NCBI GenBank assembly: GCA_000494185.1
Contig: AWOC01000001.1
Coordinates: 5,122 to 35,335, forward strand
DNA: 30,214 nucleotides
From: Candidatus Calditenuaceae archaeon JGI OTU-3
GTDB taxonomy: Archaea; Thermoproteota; Nitrososphaeria_A; Caldarchaeales; Calditenuaceae
Direction: 5' to 3'
The position numbers were made by a program, and so were the translations under genes. The stretch's first letter is position 1. Every line of letters begins with the position of its first letter. Shown here one piece after another: positions 23,669 to 30,214 of the stretch. The notes beneath the pieces were generated by a model. It was given only the letters and a program-made list of their open reading frames with translations, had not been told where the DNA came from and searched no databases.

Positions 23669-24193
23669 TCAGTACCAACGGTCCTTGAGGCGTAGAAAGT
23701 ATGCCAGCGCGTTTGTACCTAGGTGTAGTGCCGCGGTTATGGTCAGTACTGCAGCGAGCGGCTCTAACAATGCCCAGCGGGGTGGGCCGCGTGGCAGAGA
23801 TGCGAAGATGAGGGCGAACAGGACGAATCCGAGCTGATCCATGAGTGGCGCGCTGCTCCCTCTAGGCAGCCCTAGCCTCCTCTTCACGAATGATCCGGCA
23901 ACATCACCCACTAGCGCCCCCAGCACGACGAGTACCGCCTCTTCTACAGCCCTGTAGGGCCACGCGCCCAGAAGCCCAAGAACCGCTGAGACTGCGAGGC
24001 CGACGAGCAGCCCCGAGAGGAGCCCCTCAAAGGTTTTCCCATCACCCAGTATCCTGCGACCGCCCCACGTCTTGCCAAGGTCTAACGGGTGCGACCGCCC
24101 CAGCATCCTTACAATAACCACCGGGGCGCCATTTGCGGCATATGCCGGCAGAACATAGAGCACCCCCTCCGCGATCAAATCTGTAAGCGCCAA
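23669..24193 (-). CDS. carS: CDP-2,3-bis-(O-geranylgeranyl)-sn-glycerol synthase (CDP-archaeol synthase)
   Basis: Activates the archaeal ether lipid core with CTP before polar head-group attachment; integral membrane enzyme. 174 residues, about five helices. Family motifs are clear: YVLPAYAANGAPVVI, the HPLDLGKTWGGRRILGDGKT catalytic loop, and GDVAGSFVKRRLGLPRG. The start is TTG 24193. Its 3' end is 75 bases before the RNase P operon, which has its own promoter. An AATAAGG element near 24221-24227 may be its TATA box. Confidence 0.93.
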   Translation of the reverse strand: MALTDLIAEGVLYVLPAYAANGAPVVIVRMLGRSHPLDLGKTWGGRRILGDGKTFEGLLSGLLVGLAVSAVLGLLGAWPYRAVEEAVLVVLGALVGDVAGSFVKRRLGLPRGSSAPLMDQLGFVLFALIFASLPRGPPRWALLEPLAAVLTITAALHLGTNALAYFLRLKDRWY

Positions 24194-24284
24194 GACCAGC
24201 GCGGATACGAGTAAGCGAAACCTTATTACTGTAACACCAGGCTACCCCCCTTTTCCAGGAGACTTGGTGGGTGCCCGTGGGTAC

Positions 24285-24294
24285 GGATATAAGA
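24285..24294 (+). promoter_or_regulatory. TATA box of the glycerol kinase gene
   Basis: GATATAAGAG lies about 47 bases before the ATG at 24336, predicting a leader of roughly 20 bases. It is the only good box in the 142-base gap between carS and glpK. Confidence 0.4.
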
Positions 24295-24335
24295 GGCCTC
24301 GAGACCTTCTGCCTTTTACGGGGCTGGTGGACTGA

Positions 24336-25871
24336 ATGTTATCCGTCATTGTAGCTATCGATCAGGGAACGAGCGGGACTCGGTGCCTAATCGTTGACGA
24401 GGAGGGGCGACCAGTCTCTTGGGCATACAGGGAGCTGAGGCAGATCTACCCTAGGCCGGGGTGGGTTGAGCATGACCCCCTCGAGATACTCGACTCGGCT
24501 CGGCTCGTAGTTTCTGAGGCTCTCTCAAACCTCAAGGATGATTATAGGGTCGAGGCGGTGGGCGTCACAAACCAGAGGGAGACCACAGTGGTTTGGGACA
24601 GGAGAACGGGAGCGCCCCTCTACAACGCGATAGTCTGGCAGGACACGCGCACGGCCGAGAGGTGCGAGGAGCTGAGACGAATGGGCCTCGAAGAGGACCC
24701 TATACATCGGCTGACGGGACTCTATGCCTCGACCTACTTCTCGTCGACGAAGGCTGAGTGGATACTTCAGAATGTTGCTGGAGCCGCGGAGAGGGCGAAG
24801 AACGGCGAGCTGCTCTTCGGCAACATAGATACCTGGCTGATATGGAACATGACCAGAGCGTCAGGCAGGGAAGCCCACGTCACAGACTACACAAACGCCT
24901 CTAGGACCATGCTCTTCGACATAAACAGGCTTGAGTGGTCTAGAGAGCTTCTAGAAATCTTCAGTATCCCGGAGTCGATGCTTCCAGAGGCTCTTCCGAG
25001 CTCCTATAGTGAACATTACGGCTATACAGACCTCTGGGGCCTGCTTGGGAGAAAGGTGCCTGTCTGCGGTGATTTGGGGGACCAGCAGGCCGCGCTTGTG
25101 GGCCAGACCTGCTTTGGAATCGGTGATGCGAAAAACACCTACGGGACAGGCTGCTTCCTAGTCCAGAACATCGGTGAGACACCCGCGATCTCGAGGCACG
25201 GCCTCCTGACAACGGTGGGCTAGAGCGTGGAGAGGGGAAAAGCGATTTATGCCATGGAAGGGTCTATCGCCATAGCTGGGTCTCTCCTCAGGTGGCTGGC
25301 GGAGAACCTGTCGATCATCTCTTCGCCGAGAGAGTCGGAGGCGTTGGCGAGAAGCGTAGCGCATGAGGGCTCTGCCGGCGTCTACTTTGTACCAGCCTTC
25401 AGCGGCCTATTCGCACCACACTGGGATCAGACAGCCCGAGGCCTCATAATAGGTCTCTCAGGCTACACGAGGCGCGAACACATAGTCCACGCGGCTCTCG
25501 AGAGCATCTGCTGGCAGACCTATGACGTCGTGGAAGCCATAGAGGCGGACACTGGTGTGAGGTTAAATATTCTCAGAGTGGACGGCGGAGCCTCCCAGAA
25601 CAACTACCTGATGCAGCTCCAAGCCGACATCCTCGGATGTGAGGTAGTGAGGCCACGATACATCGAAACCACCTCCATAGGCGCGGCATACTTCGCGGGA
25701 CTAGCCGCCGGAGTTTGGCACAGCTTCAGCGACCTCAAACGCATGTGGGTCCCTGAGGCGAACTTCACCCCAACTTGGTCGGAAGAGAGGAGGAGAAATG
25801 GCTTGAGGGCCTGGCGCGCGGCCGTCGAGAGAGCTAGGGGATGGCTCGGAGCCTCGGGCCAGGTAGGATAA
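24336..25871 (+). pseudogene. glpK: Glycerol kinase, full length but with one in-frame TAG
   Basis: ATP:glycerol 3-phosphotransferase. Read through the TAG at 25221-25223 the gene gives a normal ~511-residue GlpK. Part one holds IDQGTSGTRCLIVDEEG (phosphate loop), NAIVWQDTRT, NIDTWLIWNMT and GDLGDQQAALVGQ; part two, in the same frame, holds [50 protein letters not shown] and [11 protein letters not shown]. The TAG falls after LLTTVG, where most GlpKs have Trp (LLTTVAW), so a single TGG-to-TAG change explains it. Both halves are otherwise intact, meaning a recent mutation, a sequence error or read-through. No glpD or glpF is nearby. Confidence 0.85.
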
Positions 25872-25885
25872 GTATGGACCGCTTG

Positions 25886-25898
25886 AGTATTTATAGAC
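25886..25898 (+). promoter_or_regulatory. TATA box for the L32e-L19e-L18 operon
   Basis: AGTATTTATAGAC is centred about 26 bases before the L32e ATG at 25919, predicting a leaderless mRNA. It shows that the three ribosomal genes have their own promoter. Confidence 0.5.
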
Positions 25899-25918
25899 GG
25901 ATTGGCTGCTCAGAATAG

Positions 25919-26332
25919 ATGTCCGAGGAAAAAGCCGCTGAGAGGAAGGGCGTCAGGATTCCGAGGAAGGTCTTGGCCCTCAGGAGAAGGAGGCCTGCCT
26001 TTGTTAGGCAGGAGTCGTGGCGCTACAAGAGGCTCGATGAGAGCTGGAGGAGGCCGCGGGGGAAGGACAGCAAGATGAGGCTCCAGAAGAGAGGTTGGCC
26101 GCCGCTCGTGAAGATAGGATATAGGACGCCAAGAAAGTTTAGGGGCCTGCACCCCTCGGGCTTCAGGGAGGTCCTAATCTCAAACATTAAGGAGATTGAG
26201 GGGCTAGACCCCTCTATCCACGCTCTAAGGCTCGCCGGCTCCCTCGGCAGGAAGACCCGCGAGAAGATCTATGAAAAGGCCGTGGAGTTAGGTTTTAAGG
26301 TGCTAAACCCACCGAGGGTGGCTGAGGGATGA
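25919..26332 (+). CDS. rpl32e: Large ribosomal subunit protein eL32 (L32e)
   Basis: 137 residues. The eL32 core is plain: RRPAFVRQESWRYKRLDESWR, then GKDSKMRLQKRGWPPLVKIGYRTPRKFRGLHPSG, and the C-terminal GRKTREKIYEKAVELGFKVLN. Lys/Arg-rich N-terminus. Its stop overlaps the L19e start (ATGA), so the two are coupled. Usually preceded by S8 and L6 in the archaeal spc operon; here glycerol kinase is upstream instead. Confidence 0.96.
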   Translation: MSEEKAAERKGVRIPRKVLALRRRRPAFVRQESWRYKRLDESWRRPRGKDSKMRLQKRGWPPLVKIGYRTPRKFRGLHPSGFREVLISNIKEIEGLDPSIHALRLAGSLGRKTREKIYEKAVELGFKVLNPPRVAEG

Positions 26333-26757
26333 ACCTCTCGATTCAGAAGAGGCTGGCCGCCGAAATACTCGGCTGCGGAGTGAATAGGGTCCGCTTCGAT
26401 CCAGAGAGGCTTGAGGAGATTAGTGACGCCATCACGAGGTCCGACGTCAGGAGACTGATTGATGAAGGGGCTATATACAGGGCCCCCGAAGCCGGACATA
26501 CTAGGCAGAGAGTTAAGGAGAGGCGTGGGGCTGGGAGAAGGAAGGGCTCGAAATACTCTGTTTTATCGAGGAAGGAGAGATGGATAACTCGTGTCAGGGC
26601 CCAGCGCAGATATCTGAGCAGAATCAGGGGTGAGGGGCTCCTCAAGGAGGGAGTATACAGGCATCTCTACCTCATGATAAAGGCTGGGAGATTCAAGTCG
26701 GTCGCCGAGCTCAGAAACTATCTCATCGAGAACAACTATCTGTTGAGGGGTGCATGA
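26329..26757 (+). CDS. rpl19e: Large ribosomal subunit protein eL19 (L19e)
   Basis: 142 residues. Starts MNLSIQKRLAAEILGCGVNRV, with DVRRLIDEGAIY and the basic GHTRQRVKERRGAGRRKGSK segment that inserts into 23S rRNA, then the helical C-terminal half ending YLIENNYLL. The first codon overlaps the L32e stop. The L18 gene begins three bases after its stop. Confidence 0.96.
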   Translation: MNLSIQKRLAAEILGCGVNRVRFDPERLEEISDAITRSDVRRLIDEGAIYRAPEAGHTRQRVKERRGAGRRKGSKYSVLSRKERWITRVRAQRRYLSRIRGEGLLKEGVYRHLYLMIKAGRFKSVAELRNYLIENNYLLRGA

Positions 26758-26760
26758 AAC

Positions 26761-27345
26761 CTGACACGATACAAACACGTGAAGAGGATGCAGCCTAGAA
26801 GGCGCCGCCTCGGATACACCGACTACCGTAAGAGACTGGCACTCGTAAAGTCGGGGAAGCCCCGCCTCGTGGTCAGAAGAACGTCACGCTACATCATAGT
26901 CCAACTCGTCGAGTCGCGGAAGGGAGGCGACTTCACTGCACTAACCGTCACATCGAGGATGCTGGCTAGATTTGGGTGGCGGGGCGGGACGAAAAACATT
27001 CCCTCTGCATACCTATCGGGACTCTACGCAGGTAAGCTGGCACTAGCTAAGGGATACAGAGAGGCGATAGTAGATATCGGTAGGCTTAGGGCTCAGGCCG
27101 GATCGAGGGTCTTTGCGGCAGTAAAAGGGGCGGTTGACGCAGGACTGTCCATCAACGTGGACGAGGAGATGTTCCCCAGCGAGGAGCGTCTCAGGGGAGA
27201 GCATATTAAGAACTATTTTGAGATGATGCGGGCCCAGCAAGCTGGCCCACAGTTCTCGGCCCTCCCCCAAGACTTCGTCGCGAACCTACCCCAACTACTA
27301 GAGGAGATAAAACAGAGCATAATGGCTGACGCACCGACACCCTGA
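26761..27345 (+). CDS. rpl18: Large ribosomal subunit protein uL18 (L18), probable CTG start
   Basis: Binds 5S rRNA. Family segments include RRRRLGYTDYRKRLALVKSGKPRLVVR, then FTALTVTSRMLARFGW, NIPSAYLSGLYAGKLA and the C-terminal GLSINVDEEMFPSEERLRGEHIKNYF. From GTG 26779 the protein has 188 residues but lacks the usual RYK... lead-in; CTG 26761, three bases past the L19e stop, gives TRYKHVKRMQPRRRR, closer to other archaeal L18 N-termini (194 residues). A TGA at 26755 excludes anything further upstream. The S5 gene that normally follows is absent. Confidence 0.93.
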   Translation: MTRYKHVKRMQPRRRRLGYTDYRKRLALVKSGKPRLVVRRTSRYIIVQLVESRKGGDFTALTVTSRMLARFGWRGGTKNIPSAYLSGLYAGKLALAKGYREAIVDIGRLRAQAGSRVFAAVKGAVDAGLSINVDEEMFPSEERLRGEHIKNYFEMMRAQQAGPQFSALPQDFVANLPQLLEEIKQSIMADAPTP

Positions 27346-27758
27346 CAACCTGATACTGTGCTATGCCGATTAGAGGTATTCCCTCTTCCCACCTTACTTA
27401 AGTTATGAGGGGGGAGGGGTGTGTCCAACGACCCGTAAACTCTTCTTAAAGAGAAGTGGAAGATTAGTGGCGGCCTCTCCTTCTTCCTCCGGAACTAGTG
27501 TTGGAACGTCTAGGGTCGCTTATAGGTTGGTTATCAACGGGATGCAGTTACATGGTTGTTGCTGGACGCCGTTGGGTGACTCTCCGCATGTTGGGAGCCT
27601 TGAAAGGCCTCAGCCGTGGCCCCCTGCCCAGGGCAGCGCACGCCTCTATGATCTTCTTGGCGTGGCTTGTGCCCGTTGCATGCCTATATCCATCGGCGCT
27701 GCGCGGGTTAGTGCTCGTATCCGCCACGGCCCGGTGACAGATATTTGTAGAGGCGGCT
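27346..27758 (+). other. 413-base gap with two hairpins and no convincing gene
   Basis: Between L18 and nuoJ. A ten-pair stem (CCCTCTTCCC 27381-27390 with GGGGGGAGGG 27409-27418) works only as plus-strand RNA because two pairs are G-U. Its loop contains ACTTAAGT. A second small hairpin (CTCTT-CTTA-AAGAG) is at 27440-27453. A 79-codon frame from TTG 27498 to 27737 encodes two hydrophobic stretches, but its arginine codons are mostly CGN, unlike the AGG/AGA preference nearby, and I recognise no family. No tRNA or known RNA motif is seen. Confidence 0.4.
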
Positions 27759-28025
27759 ATGCAGCTATGGGTAGGGTTGGTGACAGAGACCCTAGAGCTA
27801 CTCCTTCTAATCCTCGCGACATTCTTCGCCATACTCTCGGTAGAGACACGAAACCTTACGAGGACAGTCTTCAGCCTACTTGTCTTCACGGCGCTGGTAG
27901 GAGCCATCTTCATAATGCTGGGAGCTGTACATGTGGGTGTTCTCCAAATCATAGCCTACTCTGGTGGCGTCATGGCCCTCTTCCTCTTCATGATAATGCT
28001 TACAAACAGGCGTGATGAGACATGA
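27759..28025 (+). CDS. nuoJ: NADH/F420H2-dehydrogenase-type subunit NuoJ, N-terminal half
   Basis: Membrane subunit of respiratory complex I. 88 residues carrying the first three NuoJ helices and the hallmark LQIIAYSGGVMALFLFMIML, where the helix with the pi-bulge lies in whole NuoJ proteins. It ends right after that helix (TNRRDET). ATG has a GAGGCGG ribosome-binding site. It overlaps the next gene by ATGA, so the usual NuoJ (about 170-180 residues) is encoded as two coupled pieces. No other complex-I gene lies upstream. Confidence 0.85.
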   Translation: MQLWVGLVTETLELLLLILATFFAILSVETRNLTRTVFSLLVFTALVGAIFIMLGAVHVGVLQIIAYSGGVMALFLFMIMLTNRRDET

Positions 28026-28282
28026 GGGTCAGCGAGATAATAGGCATCCTTTCCTCAGTCCTCTTCGCGGCACTATTCATCTCCAGCTTAGCAGTCAGGC
28101 CGCCAATATACGCATACTGGGGGGAGAACACCAAGAGGATCCTGTCAGGGGGGCTTCAGGAGTTGGGCACAGTCCTCAGCGACTACCTCTTAGGCAGCTT
28201 CTTCCCCGCCCTCACTGGTGTCATAATAGTCGTCATAGGGATAATCATCGGCGTCTCGATGCTTCTCAGGGAGGGTGAATAG
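28022..28282 (+). CDS. NuoJ C-terminal half as a separate protein
   Basis: 86 residues with two hydrophobic helices (IIGILSSVLFAALFISSL and ALTGVIIVVIGIIIGVSMLL) separated by a polar loop with GELGTVLSDYLLGSF-like spacing (here LGTVLSDYLLG), which fits the last helices of NuoJ. The ATG overlaps the preceding stop. Followed after three bases by nuoK. Identity rests on position and helix pattern more than on strong sequence motifs. Confidence 0.7.
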   Translation: MRVSEIIGILSSVLFAALFISSLAVRPPIYAYWGENTKRILSGGLQELGTVLSDYLLGSFFPALTGVIIVVIGIIIGVSMLLREGE

Positions 28283-28285
28283 GGC

Positions 28286-28600
28286 GTGGCTCTTAATGTG
28301 ATGATCTACATCGTCTTTTCAGGGCTCATCTTCAGTATAGGGATCTATACCCTCGCATCGAAGAGGAATATTATCAAACAGCTGATCGGCATAGAGCTGA
28401 TGGTGAACGCGGCGAACCTGAACCTAGTTGTCTTCGCCTCTAGCAGCGGAGCAGGGGTAGACCCCTACGCCCTCTCCCTCGTTGTGCTCTCGATAGCCGC
28501 GGGCGCCGCGGTCATAACAGTGGGGCTCATGTTAATCATAAATGTCTATAGGACCTATGGTACCATGGACTTAGAAGCTCTGCGACGGCTGAGGAGATGA
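28286..28600 (+). CDS. nuoK: NADH/F420H2-dehydrogenase-type subunit NuoK
   Basis: Antiporter-like (MrpC-related) membrane subunit of complex I. 104 residues, three helices. The conserved first glutamate is E37 in LIGIELMVNAANLNLV. At the place of the second one (E72 in E. coli) is Gly73 in SIAAGAAVITVGL. The C-terminal YRTYGTMDLEALRRL tail also recalls MrpC proteins. The start is GTG 28286, three bases after the previous stop. The L, M and N subunits that normally follow are missing; the gene overlaps the convergent MoaD-like gene by 30 bases. Confidence 0.85.
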   Translation: MALNVMIYIVFSGLIFSIGIYTLASKRNIIKQLIGIELMVNAANLNLVVFASSSGAGVDPYALSLVVLSIAAGAAVITVGLMLIINVYRTYGTMDLEALRRLRR

Positions 28601-28894
28601 GCCGCCGGAGATCGGAGGAATTATGACCACGACGTCGCCATCCTTCAGGGGATGTCGTAGAGGGTCACCAGCTATCTTCTGACCATTTATAGCCACGGCT
28701 ATGCTTGCCCTAAGACTTCCCTCTTCCGTCAAGATGTATTGCCTCAGCCTATCACCATACTTTCGATTGAGCGCCTCAATGAGGGTTTTCACGGTCGCCC
28801 CCGCCTCGAGATTAAACCTCTCCACACGCACCCCCGTTATTTCGTGGAGAAATGCGTAATACCTTGTCTCTACCGTTATTGAGGCGTCAAGCAT
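28571..28894 (-). CDS. moaD: MoaD/ThiS-family sulfur-carrier protein with tail after the GG
   Basis: Ubiquitin-fold sulfur carrier. 107 residues. Visible features: VETRYYAFLHEITGVR at the start, SIAVAINGQKIAGDPLRHPLKDGDVVVIIPPISGG near the end (a MoaD-type version of the family). In active MoaD the last two residues are GG; here nine residues (SSPQPSQSF) follow, so it would need trimming or may serve another role. It may partner MoaE (19753-20208). GTGAGGAT precedes the ATG. The tail is encoded in the overlap with convergent nuoK. Confidence 0.85.
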   Translation of the reverse strand: MLDASITVETRYYAFLHEITGVRVERFNLEAGATVKTLIEALNRKYGDRLRQYILTEEGSLRASIAVAINGQKIAGDPLRHPLKDGDVVVIIPPISGGSSPQPSQSF

Positions 28895-28943
28895 GCATCC
28901 TCACTAAAACCACTCACCACCTCCATAGATAAGAGTTCCCATC

Positions 28944-29996
28944 TTATCCAAACTTCGCGTAATACCTTCCACGCAAAGACTCTGCAAGTTCTTCCGGGAG
29001 GGTGTCGATCACCGGCTCCCAGTTTAGCTTTTCCATGAATCCGTCGTCGTTTACGTATAGCTGGGTGGGGGCTGGACGCGAGATTACCCGGGCGTGGAGA
29101 TAGAAGTATTCTGCCGCCCCCTCTTCAAGAGGGGCTGAGTATAGGGCCATGTTTAGGCTTGTGACCCCAGTCTCGGCGTAGTATCGAGTAATCACGGCGA
29201 GGCCTCTGGCAAACTCTTCTACAGCAGAGTCGTCCAAAGATGCGAGGTTCGGCTTCCCCTCAAAGATGGCCAGCAGCTCCCTGTTTCCGATGGGGGCGAA
29301 GCTTGCAAGCCAAGTGACAGTCCTCCCTCGCGCCAAGAACCTCTCTCCCGCCTCCTCTTCGGCCCTCAGAAGCTCCTCCCAGTAGCAGAGGCCGGTTTCC
29401 TCTCGAAACCTCCTGCTAGCCTCGAGCTCCAGACGCAGGAGCGTGGTAGGCTCAGCATCCGCCAGCACTTGGAAGTGGGGGTGGATTATGCTTGCCCCGG
29501 ACGGTGGCAGATAGTTCCAGCTGATGTACCAGTACTTGGCTTGGGGATCAGCCTCCGATAAGTCGTGGAGAAACTGTATCGAGCATGCGATGCCATCTCT
29601 AAGCTCGCGCCACTCTATCTGCTCTAGGGGGACGAAGTGTTTACTCGTGAAGACAGTGACTGCGTGATGCCTGGTGAAGGGGTATAGGTTTGGGAAGACT
29701 AGGCAATTGTTTAGCCTTAGCCTCCGGTAGGGGAGGTTGGTGAACGTTGGCGTGGCCCTCTCAACATTCTCCGGGCAGAACGGGCAGCCCTTCTCAGACT
29801 CGGCAGCCAGAGTCTTCATGAGGCTATGATCTAGCGAGACCTGCCTCGGCCTTCTCGCCCTCTCAACGTTGATCCTACTTTTCCTCCCAGTCAGGGGGTC
29901 GGCCCTAATCTCGATCCTATGAACTGCCTCGGACTGCTCGGCGCCTGGCGGTGCGAGTCTTGCCTCGACTATGCTCCTCTGGAACCTGAGCTGCAT
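28944..29996 (-). CDS. galT: Galactose-1-phosphate uridylyltransferase-like (HIT superfamily)
   Basis: Nucleotidyltransferase of the GalT group. 350 residues. The catalytic HIT-type motif is HPHFQ in GASIIHPHFQVLA. A zinc-type CPFC pair lies in GCPFCPENVERATPTF, and FPNLYPFTRHHAVTVF contains the conserved F-x-N-x-x-P-x-x-x-H element. GalT moves a uridylyl group between UDP-glucose and galactose 1-phosphate (Leloir pathway). I chose ATG 29996 because a CTATATT box (30022-30028) lies about 29 bases upstream; ATG 30005 or GTG 30038 are alternatives. Substrate may be another sugar phosphate. Confidence 0.85.
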   Translation of the reverse strand: MQLRFQRSIVEARLAPPGAEQSEAVHRIEIRADPLTGRKSRINVERARRPRQVSLDHSLMKTLAAESEKGCPFCPENVERATPTFTNLPYRRLRLNNCLVFPNLYPFTRHHAVTVFTSKHFVPLEQIEWRELRDGIACSIQFLHDLSEADPQAKYWYISWNYLPPSGASIIHPHFQVLADAEPTTLLRLELEASRRFREETGLCYWEELLRAEEEAGERFLARGRTVTWLASFAPIGNRELLAIFEGKPNLASLDDSAVEEFARGLAVITRYYAETGVTSLNMALYSAPLEEGAAEYFYLHARVISRPAPTQLYVNDDGFMEKLNWEPVIDTLPEELAESLRGRYYAKFG

Positions 29997-30055
29997 GCTG
30001 ATCATGAATGTTGGCGGGGAGCAATATAGATTCTTCACGCAGCTATGCTTGTTAA

Positions 30056-30214
30056 TCAGATCTTCAGCTCTACTACGTCTCCGTCCTCGAGAATGTGCTC
30101 GGGCCCTACCCTCTCTCCCTGAACCTTCACAGATCGGCCCCAGACCCTAGCATACTTCATCCTCTCTGCGAAATCTCTGTGGATCTTCTCGGCCAGTTCC
30201 GCGACTGTCACACC
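30056..30214 (-). CDS. C-terminal TGS domain of a DRG-type GTPase (partial)
   Basis: Runs off the window edge. The 52 visible residues (GVTVAELAEKIHRDFAERMK, then YARVWGRSVKVQGERVGPEH and ILEDGDVVELKI) match the TGS domain that ends archaeal/eukaryotic developmentally regulated GTP-binding (DRG/Obg-like) proteins, which act on ribosomes. The HRDF and VWGRSVK...G-x-x-V-G-x-x-H-x-L-x-D-G-D segments are diagnostic. The GTPase domain would lie beyond 30214. Confidence 0.85.
   Translation of the reverse strand, partial: GVTVAELAEKIHRDFAERMKYARVWGRSVKVQGERVGPEHILEDGDVVELKI

Noticed and set aside
24336..25871. Pyrrolysine at the glpK TAG
   Set aside because: TAG ends many genes in this window, the usual residue there is Trp, and no pyl gene or Pyl-type enzyme is seen.
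27419..28015. 198-codon plus-strand frame overlapping nuoJ
   Set aside because: It covers the nuoJ gene in another frame, has a Cys/His/Arg-rich composition without a family pattern, and is best read as a shadow.
1..30214. CRISPR arrays, insertion sequences, integrase sites or defence genes
   Set aside because: No regularly spaced repeats, transposase motifs, terminal repeats or recognisable defence proteins were found on either strand.

Overview
This window is archaeal. It carries ribosomal proteins S9, S19e, L32e, L19e and L18, the archaeal RNase P proteins Pop5 and Rpp30, CDP-archaeol synthase, an ESCRT-III/CdvB-family protein, archaeal-type phosphoglycerate mutase and a DRG-type GTPase. 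Promoters are archaeal too: a TATA box often lies about 26-34 bases upstream of a start codon with little or no leader, and UUG starts are common. CdvB plus a compact heme A synthase, Tat export and complex-I subunits suggest a heterotrophic, oxygen-respiring, probably thermophilic member of the TACK/Thermoproteota side (Aigarchaeota- or Geoarchaeota-like would fit). That placement is inference. I found no tRNA, rRNA, CRISPR array or insertion sequence.

Layout. 1-935: end of an unidentified gene, a UPF0216/DUF61 protein and S9. 937-10970: a carbohydrate or peptide uptake region with a GH1 beta-glycosidase divergent from a membrane-anchored family-5 solute-binding protein, two permeases and two ATPases of a Dpp/Opp-type ABC importer, a Gfo/Idh/MocA dehydrogenase, and a second, partnerless DppB-type permease. 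10932-14432 (minus): a surface protein with Ig-like repeats, a Nudix hydrolase, a CdvB paralog and a LysE-type exporter. 14558-15208: S19e, broken by one extra C in a C8 run, then a small SHOCT-like ORF. 15180-18568: phosphoglycerate mutase, ADP-ribose pyrophosphatase-like Nudix and non-phosphorylating GAPDH, which together cover triose-P to 2-phosphoglycerate. 18686-22206: Mrp/Nbp35 Fe-S carrier, MoaE, TatA, a 50-residue second TatA, compact CtaA and TatC with a zinc ribbon. This looks like a maturation and export island for respiratory metalloenzymes. 22207-24193 (minus): CarS, COG1325 RNA-binding protein, Rpp30 and Pop5. 24336-25871: glycerol kinase with one in-frame TAG at a position that is usually Trp. 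25919-27345: L32e-L19e-L18. 27346-27758: a 413-base stretch with no convincing gene but two hairpins. 27759-28600: split NuoJ and NuoK. 28571-30214 (minus): MoaD-like protein with a tail after its GG, a GalT-like enzyme and the TGS end of a DRG GTPase.

No wholly new defence or mobile system is visible. The most noteworthy signals are the two single-base gene breaks (S19e, GlpK), five divergent gene pairs that each appear to share one near-symmetric TATA box, two probable CUG starts (MoaE, L18), the unusual Tat components, the MoaD tail, and the split NuoJ with a NuoK that has Gly where a conserved Glu is expected.
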